From the NCBI GenBank assembly GCA_036443405.1, contig JAZFYD010000100.1, forward strand, positions 1-14,095: a stretch of 14,095 bases of DNA. The letters run 5' to 3'. Position 1 is the first letter of the stretch; each line of letters begins with the position of its first letter. The notes under the pieces were generated by a model. That model had not been told where the DNA came from. It did not search any database and saw only the letters and a program-made list of their open reading frames with translations. The DNA comes from JAZFYD01 sp036443405. Lineage in GTDB: Bacteria; Planctomycetota; PLA2. Below are positions 1 through 5,260 of the stretch, in pieces. The position numbers and the translations under genes were made by a program.

Positions 1-1200
1 GGCGTCGAGCACCCGTCCTGGTCCACCGGCGCCGTTTGGTTCGACGCCGATGGCGACGACGATCTCGACCTCCTCGTGGTCAGCTACGTGCGATGGACCG
101 CAGAGACGGACGTCGAGGCGACCGTCACCGGCGGCGAGAAGTCCTACACGCGGCCGCAACTCTACCCGGGCGATTGGCCGCGTTTGTACCTCCAGGAGCA
201 GGACGGAAGCTTCCGCGACGCGACCAAGAGCAGCGGGTTCAGCGGCACCGGCGATCCCGGTAAATCGATGTCGATCTGCCTCGACGACTACAACGACGAC
301 GGGAGAATCGACGTCTTCGTCGCCAACGACACCGTGCAGAACTTCCTGTACATGAACCGCGGCTGCGGCCGCTATCAGGAATCCGCAATCGCCGCGGCGA
401 TCGCATACGACGACCGCGGTCAAGCGCGCGCGGGGATGGGCACCGACTCCGTCGATTGGCGCAACGACGGCAGTGTCTCCATCAAGATCGGAAACTTCAG
501 CGAGGAGCCGGTGAGCGTCTACACCGTGCAGCACTCGCGCGGCGGCACGCCGGTGTTTCGCGACGACGCGAACCGTGCCCGCATCGGTCACGCGACGTTG
601 CTCCCGTTGACGTTCGGGTTGCTCGCGCTCGACGCGGACCTCGACGGTTGGTGCGACCTCGTCCTCGCCAACGGTCACATCGAGCCGAGCGTCACCAAGG
701 TCAAACCCGAGGTGATCTACGCGCAGACGCCGCAGCTTTTCAAGAACGTCAAGGGCGGCCGTTACCACGAGGTCAGCTTGGACGTCGGCGCGGCGTTTCA
801 AAGGCCGATGGTCGGGCGCGGTCTCGCGGCCGGCGACCTCGACAACGACGGCGACCTCGATCTGGTGTTCACGTCCAACGGTGCGCGCTCCGAGTACGCC
901 CGGCCCACGCTCATGCGCTGCGAGACCGACGGTGCGAACCGGTCGCTACGGCTTCGGCTCCACCAGGACGGGCGCAACCCGGACGCGCTCGGCGCGATCG
1001 TCCGCGTGACGGCCGGTGGCGTCACCCAGCGCCGCGTCGTGCGAACCGGCGGCAGCTACCTCAGCCAGAGCGAGTTGACGCTGACATTCGGACTCGGCGC
1101 GAACGCCAAGGCCGACGAGATCGCCATCGTTTGGCCCGGCGGCAAGAAACAGGTGCTCAAAGACGTCTCGGCGGGCTCCCACACGATCCGCATGGAGTGA
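1..1200 (+). CDS. FG-GAP/VCBS repeat protein with C-terminal ASPIC/UnbV domain (5' partial)
   Basis: The frame is open from the first base of the window, so the start lies upstream; 399 residues are visible. Several calcium-loop repeats of the FG-GAP/VCBS type are seen: DADGDDDLDLL near residue 16, DDYNDDGRIDVFVAND near 95, DADLDGWCDLVLANGH near 211, and DLDNDGDLDLVFTSNG near 280. Such repeats build beta-propeller blades with Asp-rich calcium sites. The last 90 or so residues fit the ASPIC/UnbV domain, with G-A-I-V-R-V, a G-G-S-Y-L-S-Q-S turn and the I-V-W-P-G-G strand before the end. Family members of this architecture (CRTAC1-like) are mostly secreted or surface proteins, common in Planctomycetota, Acidobacteriota and Bacteroidota; no enzymatic role is established. 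The stop is 6 nt before the histidine kinase start, so co-transcription with the kinase is likely. The signal peptide cannot be judged because the N-terminus is missing. Confidence 0.93.
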   Translation, partial: GVEHPSWSTGAVWFDADGDDDLDLLVVSYVRWTAETDVEATVTGGEKSYTRPQLYPGDWPRLYLQEQDGSFRDATKSSGFSGTGDPGKSMSICLDDYNDDGRIDVFVANDTVQNFLYMNRGCGRYQESAIAAAIAYDDRGQARAGMGTDSVDWRNDGSVSIKIGNFSEEPVSVYTVQHSRGGTPVFRDDANRARIGHATLLPLTFGLLALDADLDGWCDLVLANGHIEPSVTKVKPEVIYAQTPQLFKNVKGGRYHEVSLDVGAAFQRPMVGRGLAAGDLDNDGDLDLVFTSNGARSEYARPTLMRCETDGANRSLRLRLHQDGRNPDALGAIVRVTAGGVTQRRVVRTGGSYLSQSELTLTFGLGANAKADEIAIVWPGGKKQVLKDVSAGSHTIRME

Positions 1201-1206
1201 GCTAGC

Positions 1207-2595
1207 GTGAGGCGCTGGACCTACATCCTGCTTTTGTGCGCCGTGTTGGGCGCGCTCGGAGGTCTGGCCGCCGTTGCGAACTCCCAGGCGCGCACCCACG
1301 CCGAGGGCGAAGCAGGGGTGCTCGCCGCCAGCCTGCGCGTCGATCTCGCGCGTTTCGAGGAACACGCGCTGCACCTCGCCCGCCAAACCGCCGGCGCGGA
1401 TGCGCGCCACCTCGCTTCGTTTCGCGGCCTCGTCTCCGCGCAGCGCTTCGACGCCGCCGGTAAAGAGATTCACCGTGTCGAGCGCTTCGGCCACATCGTC
1501 GCCAAGTTGCCGCCCGGCCGCTTGGACGCCCGGCGCGAGGTGCCGCCGCCGCCGGCGGATCGTGTGGCGGTCTCCGGCCTCGAAGTCGATGTCGAGCGCA
1601 AGGACGTGCACCCCGACCTGCGCCACGTCCTTCGGTACGCGGCACGCACGGCCACCGAGGGCACGCTGGTCCTGACGGTGTACGCGGAGCCGTTCTTGGC
1701 GCCGTTGCTTGATGCGGGTGCCGCGCTGCATGACGGAAACGGCGCGCACATATTCGGAGCGGAGATCGATGCGACGTTTCACGAGTTCGGGCCGGAGAAC
1801 GCCTGGTGGCGCGTGCGGGTGCCGGTGGGTGTGACGCGGCTGAAAGGCGGAGCGCTGCTCGCTTACGGCGCGGTCTTGTTGGGGCTGTTCCTGCTCGCTG
1901 CCGGTTGTGCGGTTTTTCTGGAGCGCCAAGTGCGGGCACAGGAGCGTGCGGCGCTCGAGGAGCGTCTCGCGCGCAGCGAGCGGTTGGGATCGATCGGTCT
2001 CTTGGCGACCGGCATCGCCCACGAGATCAATAACCCGCTCGAAGGCATCGCGAACTGGATGCGGCTCGGCAAGACGGACAAAGTGCAGGAAGGGTTGGAA
2101 CGCATCCGGACCATCGTGCGCGACTTGCTGCGGTTCGCGCGGACCGACGCGGAAGCCGGCAGCGCGGACTTCGTCCAGAGTTTCGCCCGCGCGTTGGAGC
2201 TCGCACGATACGCTCCCGGCTGTAAGAACCTCACCGCGGAACTCGAATGGCCGTGAGGTGTCCTGGTCGCGTGCGCGAGCGGTCCGCTCGAGCAGGTGCT
2301 CTTGAATCTGTTCCTAAACGCAGGCGAAGCGGCGCGGGATACGGAGTCCCCTCACGTCGACGTCACCGCTGAGGCGGCCGACGGCCGCGTGCACATCCGC
2401 CTGCGGGACAACGGTCCGGGCATCGCCGCCGAGGACCTGCCGCGGCTGTTCGACCCTTTCTTCACGCGCGGATCAGGAACCGGCTTGGGTTTGAGCGTGT
2501 CCTACGGCATCTTGAAGGCGGTGGGCGGGGACCTCCGCGCCGAAAACGACCCGGCCGGCGGCGCCTGCTTCACCATCGAGTTGCCGAGCGCATGA
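1207..2595 (+). pseudogene. Membrane sensor histidine kinase interrupted by one in-frame TGA
   Basis: Read through the TGA at 2254-2256 this is a 462-codon kinase; as written it gives a 349-residue protein without an ATPase domain. The start is GTG 1207, with GGAG 9 nt upstream. In order, the protein has a first membrane segment (about residues 5-24), an extracytoplasmic region to about 215 matching no sensor family I recognise, and a second membrane segment (about 218-238). The DHp helix follows with IAHEINNPLEG (phospho-acceptor His272). After the stop, in the same frame, come the N box (LEQVLLNLFLNA), G1 (DNGPG, 401-405), the F box (LFDPFFTR) and G2 (GTGLGLS from 424). Thus a complete HisKA/HATPase_c kinase is split between its two catalytic domains. 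Other genes here end in TGA, so general recoding is unlikely. A nonsense mutation (for example CGA or GGA to TGA) or a read/assembly error are the main explanations. The end overlaps the regulator gene by ATGA, which implies translational coupling. Confidence 0.85.
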
Positions 2596-3866
2596 TCCGA
2601 GTCCTGATCGTCGAAGACGAACCCTACGTTTGCGAGAGCCTCGTCGCGTTGTTTCGCGATGCGGGCATGGATGCGCGCGCGTGCGCGACGGCGGAGGAGG
2701 CGCTCCACGAGTCGGAGTTCGACGTCGCTCTCGTGGACCTGCGCCTGCCGGGCCTTTCCGGGCAGGAGTTGCTCGAGAGATTCATCGAGCGGGACGCTTC
2801 GCGCCCCGTGTTGATGCTGACCGGCCACGGCACGATCCCCGATGCGGTGAAGGCCATGCGAACCGGCGCGCTCGATTTCCTGACGAAGCCCGTCGAACCC
2901 GACGTGATCGTCGAACGCGTGAAAAAAGCCGCGGAGCGCGGACGCCTCCAGCGCGAGCGGGACGCGCTCCGTACGCCGCACGGGGTCGTCGCGGAATCGC
3001 CCGGCATGAAGGCCGTGTTCGACCTCGTTGCGCAGGTCGCGGATGGAACCGATCCCGTGTTGCTCCTGGGCGAGAGCGGCACGGGCAAGGAGATCGTGGC
3101 CACGTGTATCCACGATCGCGGCGTGCGGCGCGGCGAACCGATGGTGCGGGTCAACTGCGCGGCGGTTCCGGAGTCTCTGTTCGAGGTCGAGATGTTCGGC
3201 CACGAGGCGGGCGCGTACACGGGAGCCGTCGGTGCGCGGCCGGGGCATTTCGTCGAGGCCGACGGCGGCACGCTGTTCCTCGACGAGGTCGGAACCTTGA
3301 GCGCGGGCGCGCAGGCCAAGCTGCTGCGCACGCTCGAGTCCGGCGAACTGCGGCCGGTCGGTGGCACGGCGACGCGCCGAGTGGACGTGCGCGTCGTCGC
3401 CGCGACCAACGAGGCGCTGAAGGAGCGCGTCGACGACGGCACGTTTCGCGCGGACCTCTACTACCGGCTCGCGGTCTTGCCGATCGCGATTCCGCCGCTG
3501 CGCGAGCGGCCCGAGGATCTGCGCGCGCTCGCGACGTCGTTCGCCGCGCCCGCGACGTTGACAGCAGCCGCCGAGAGGCGCCTCGCGCAGCACGGTTGGC
3601 CGGGCAATGTGCGCGAATTGCGCAACGTGATCGCGATGGCGCGCCTTCTGGCGCCGGGCGAGTCCATCGACGCGCCGGACATCGAGCCGCTGCTCGCCGA
3701 GGCCGCGGGCGATTCGCTCAAGCTGAAGGAGCGCGTCACGTCGTTTGAGCGCGAGTTGTTCGAGGAGGCGCTGCGGCGCACCGGCGGCAAGAAGGCCGAC
3801 GCGGCGCGGTTGCTCGGCATCGACCCGAGCAACTGGAGCTACCACGCAAAACGCGTTGGGTTGTGA
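2592..3866 (+). CDS. NtrC-family sigma54-dependent response regulator
   Basis: This 424-residue protein has the full three-domain layout. The receiver (about 1-118) has the acidic pair E8/D9, phospho-acceptor Asp49 in VDLRLPG, the T of LTGHG and the K of LTKP. The AAA+ domain (about 130-345) has Walker A GESGTGKE (160-167), the sigma54-contact loop as GAYTGA (207-212, usual form GAFTGA), Walker B TLFLDE (D231/E232), the LYYRLAVLPI strand and WPGNVREL. The C-terminal Fis-type helix-turn-helix covers about 380-424 (KKADAARLLGI). The linker between the RERPEDL motif and the lid looks shorter than usual. Members bind upstream enhancers and remodel sigma54 RNA polymerase when phosphorylated. Its start overlaps the kinase stop (ATGA), so the upstream kinase is the expected partner. 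The target genes are unknown; no clean -24/-12 promoter was found in the window. The Phe-to-Tyr change in the GAFTGA loop is conservative. Confidence 0.96.
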   Translation: MIRVLIVEDEPYVCESLVALFRDAGMDARACATAEEALHESEFDVALVDLRLPGLSGQELLERFIERDASRPVLMLTGHGTIPDAVKAMRTGALDFLTKPVEPDVIVERVKKAAERGRLQRERDALRTPHGVVAESPGMKAVFDLVAQVADGTDPVLLLGESGTGKEIVATCIHDRGVRRGEPMVRVNCAAVPESLFEVEMFGHEAGAYTGAVGARPGHFVEADGGTLFLDEVGTLSAGAQAKLLRTLESGELRPVGGTATRRVDVRVVAATNEALKERVDDGTFRADLYYRLAVLPIAIPPLRERPEDLRALATSFAAPATLTAAAERRLAQHGWPGNVRELRNVIAMARLLAPGESIDAPDIEPLLAEAAGDSLKLKERVTSFERELFEEALRRTGGKKADAARLLGIDPSNWSYHAKRVGL

Positions 3867-3886
3867 GCGTAGCTTGCGCAGTGAGG

Positions 3887-4032
3887 CCTCGGCCTTGGCC
3901 TCGTGCGTCATGCGTCGAACCCTTTCTCTCGTGCCCTGGACCTCGTTCCCCTCGGCGTGCGCGAGGTACGAGGCAAAGGGCCGAGGCCGCAGAGCAGGGG
4001 TCCGACGCATAAGGCCGAGGCCAAGGCCGAGG
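3887..4032. repeat. Imperfect palindromic repeat element, copy 1
   Basis: The outer 17 nt of the left arm (3887-3903, beginning CCTCGGCCTTGGCC) are the exact reverse complement of 4016-4032. Further in, ATGCGTCG (3910-3917) pairs with CGACGCAT (4003-4010), and weaker pairing continues inward. The same arm sequences recur in copy 2 at 4909-5079. The element begins 20 nt after the stop of the response regulator and ends directly against a 37-nt hairpin. It would form a long stem in DNA or RNA and may act as a transcription barrier between the converging regulator and J-domain genes. It encodes nothing recognisable. It may be a REP/BIME-like or MITE-like repeat; the family is not one I can name. 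Confidence 0.8.
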
Positions 4033-4069
4033 GTTCCTTTCGTGGCGACTACGTCGCGACGAAAGGAAC
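4033..4069. other. 37-nt near-perfect hairpin containing the J gene stop codon
   Basis: The left arm GTTCCTTTCGT (4033-4043) pairs with ACGAAAGGAAC (4059-4069). After a single G/G mismatch, GCGAC (4045-4049) pairs with GTCGC (4053-4057) around a 3-nt loop. The stop codon of the minus-strand J-domain gene (4049-4051) lies at the tip. On the minus strand no U-tract follows, so this is not a canonical intrinsic terminator. It could still protect a 3' end or mark the boundary of the neighbouring palindromic element, which it abuts without a gap. Confidence 0.75.
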
Positions 4070-4834
4070 ACCCATCCACCTACCGAACTCGCGGCCGAAC
4101 TTTCGGGCCTCTTCGTGGAGCTTGATCCGCGGATGGAGGATCAGCGGCCCGCCCGGGAACCCGCGCAATTCGAGGCGGACGCCGCGGCGGAGTTCGGTGA
4201 GGCCGACATGGAGTTGCGTGTACGGCACTTCGTACCGCGCGAACATGCCGACACGTTGGTCCAGCGAGCTGTACTCCGCGCGTTTTTGGCCGGGGGTGAG
4301 TTTTGCCCAGGCGATGCGCGCCTGCTCGGGCGGTTGGGCGTGCACGCGGTGGATCGCGTAACCCAAGATCGCCAGCAACGCGTAGAGCAGGTCGCCCGTG
4401 ACGATGGCGGCGACGAGGCTGGTGACCGACAAGGCCGCGGCCAACTCGCCGAGGAATTGCTTTTTTCGCGGCTGGACCGGGAAGATCGCGGAGTCGCGCA
4501 CGATGCGCACCTCGCGTTCCAGCCACGCGGGTTTGGCCGGGATCGGCGCGTAGGCCACCGGCTCGGTCGGGCGCTGGGGCTTCGAGCGTTTGGGCGGCGC
4601 GCCGTAGAACTGGCGGCGCGCCAGGTCGTAGTCGCGGCGTGTCGCCGGCTCACGCAGGATGTCCGCCGCCTCACAGACCTCGCGAAACCGGTCGGCCGCA
4701 TCCGGCGCCGGCGACTTGTCCGGGTGCCAGGCCCGTGCCGCCTGCCGGTACGCCGCCTCGATTTCCTCGGTGGTGGAGTCCGGGTGCGCGCCTAGCACGG
4801 CGTAGGCGTCCTTGCGGGGATCGAATGCGGGCAC
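4049..4834 (-). CDS. Membrane-anchored J-domain (DnaJ-like) protein
   Basis: This is a 261-residue class III (type C) J-domain protein. The J-domain occupies about residues 8-73 and carries DAYAVLG, the helix EEIEAAYRQAARAWHPDK and the HPD motif at 37-39, which stimulates DnaK-type Hsp70 ATPase. There is no Gly/Phe region or zinc finger, so it is not a general DnaJ. A basic linker follows, then a hydrophobic stretch (about 128-164) long enough for a membrane hairpin or two helices. The C-terminal 95 residues match nothing I know. The protein probably recruits Hsp70 to the inner membrane. The start is GTG at 4834: an in-frame TAA lies 12 nt upstream, and there is no Shine-Dalgarno sequence. 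A TAAGAT box ends 6 nt before the GTG, as expected for a leaderless transcript. The last codons lie inside a hairpin, so the extreme C-terminus may be shaped by the adjoining repeat. Confidence 0.9.
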   Translation of the reverse strand: MPAFDPRKDAYAVLGAHPDSTTEEIEAAYRQAARAWHPDKSPAPDAADRFREVCEAADILREPATRRDYDLARRQFYGAPPKRSKPQRPTEPVAYAPIPAKPAWLEREVRIVRDSAIFPVQPRKKQFLGELAAALSVTSLVAAIVTGDLLYALLAILGYAIHRVHAQPPEQARIAWAKLTPGQKRAEYSSLDQRVGMFARYEVPYTQLHVGLTELRRGVRLELRGFPGGPLILHPRIKLHEEARKFGREFGRWMGVPFVAT

Positions 4835-4840
4835 CCCGGT

Positions 4841-4846
4841 ATCTTA
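4841..4846 (-). promoter_or_regulatory. Possible -10 box for a leaderless J-domain mRNA
   Basis: Reading the minus strand, TAAGAT is followed by six bases and then the GTG start, so transcription could begin at or next to the start codon. No convincing -35 hexamer is seen at 16-18 nt spacing. The support is the lack of a ribosome binding site and the in-frame stop that rules out an earlier start. Confidence 0.4.
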
Positions 4847-4908
4847 CGGATGGGTTGGGGGGTTCCGGATCAGAGCTGAGGGTCAATGGACTCGGAACGA
4901 AACAAGAA

Positions 4909-5079
4909 CCTCGGCCCTGGCCCCGGCCTCATGCGTCGGGCCCTACGTCTCTCGGTCCCCCGACCACTATCCTCGGGCCTCATAGTGCGCGGTTGCGGCG
5001 TATCCAGTAGAACCACGAGGAAGTGGTCACGGGGTCCGAGAGGAGGGGCCGGCGCATGAGGCCGGGGCCAAGGCCAAGG
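4909..5079. repeat. Imperfect palindromic repeat element, copy 2
   Basis: The left arm from 4909 (CCTCGGCCCTGGCC, then GGCCTCATGCGTCGGG) pairs with the right arm ending at 5079 (CCAAGGCCAAGG read on the plus strand). Complementarity continues inward through CTCTCGG/CCGAGAG (4950-4956 with 5035-5041) and GACCACT/AGTGGTC (4962-4968 with 5022-5028). Arms are therefore roughly 60-65 nt around a short centre. All four arms of the two copies share the blocks CCTCGGCCTTGGCC and CTCATGCG, with scattered substitutions, many keeping pairing. Similarity extends slightly outward (an ACGAAA block) on one side. The right end meets the U-tract of the tRNA-Arg terminator without a gap. Confidence 0.8.
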
Positions 5080-5113
5080 AAAAAGCCGAGCGCACTTTGG
5101 CGCCCGGCCTTTT
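5080..5113 (-). terminator. Rho-independent terminator of tRNA-Arg
   Basis: On the minus strand the stem GCCGGGCGC (5108-5100) pairs with GCGCTCGGC (5093-5085) around a 6-nt loop, with one G-U wobble, followed by five U residues (5084-5080). An A-rich stretch before the stem faces the U-tract, so the hairpin could also work weakly in the other direction. It starts right at the tRNA 3' end. Confidence 0.85.
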
Positions 5114-5187
5114 GGTACCCCCACTAGGACTCGAACCTAGATCTACGGCTTCGGAGGCCGCCACTCTATCCGTTGAGCTATAGGGGC
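5113..5187 (-). tRNA. tRNA-Arg(CCG)
   Basis: The minus strand folds as a 75-nt tRNA including an encoded CCA. The acceptor stem GCCCCTA pairs with TGGGGGT (one G-U at each end region), discriminator A, then CCA. The D stem is GCTC/GAGT. The anticodon stem is GCGGC/GCCGT with the loop CTCCGAA, so the anticodon is CCG, reading CGG (arginine). The T arm is CTAGG-TTCGAGT-CCTAG. A terminator follows immediately and a TAGAAT box lies just upstream, so it looks like an independent transcription unit. Confidence 0.95.
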
Positions 5188-5199
5188 TTCGAACCGGAC

Positions 5200-5205
5200 A
5201 TTCTA
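5200..5205 (-). promoter_or_regulatory. Probable -10 box of tRNA-Arg
   Basis: TAGAAT on the minus strand matches the sigma70 -10 consensus at five of six positions. It ends 12 nt before the mature tRNA 5' end, leaving a leader of about 5-6 nt. No clear -35 hexamer is seen at standard spacing. Confidence 0.45.
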
Positions 5206-5226
5206 GCGATCAATCGCGTGGGGCCC

Positions 5227-5260
5227 TAGGCACTGTCCGTAGGCTCGCGCGCTGTGCCTA
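5227..5260 (-). other. Inverted repeat at the end of the permease gene
   Basis: TAGGCAC (5227-5233) and GTGCCTA (5254-5260) are exact inverted copies around a 20-nt GC-rich centre, and the right arm overlaps the stop codon of the permease-CPBP gene. On the minus strand it sits where a terminator would be expected but has no U-tract. It may be a weak 3'-end hairpin or chance. Confidence 0.3.

Noticed and set aside
2254..2256. Genome-wide reassignment of TGA to an amino acid.
   Set aside because: Several complete genes here, including the regulator, the ATPase and the catalytic M16 gene, end with TGA at positions fitting family length and 4-nt overlaps.
2502..4079. A 525-codon open frame on the minus strand opposite the response regulator.
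   Set aside because: It is an antisense shadow of a high-GC gene: Arg-rich, no domains, while the plus strand encodes a complete NtrC-type protein.
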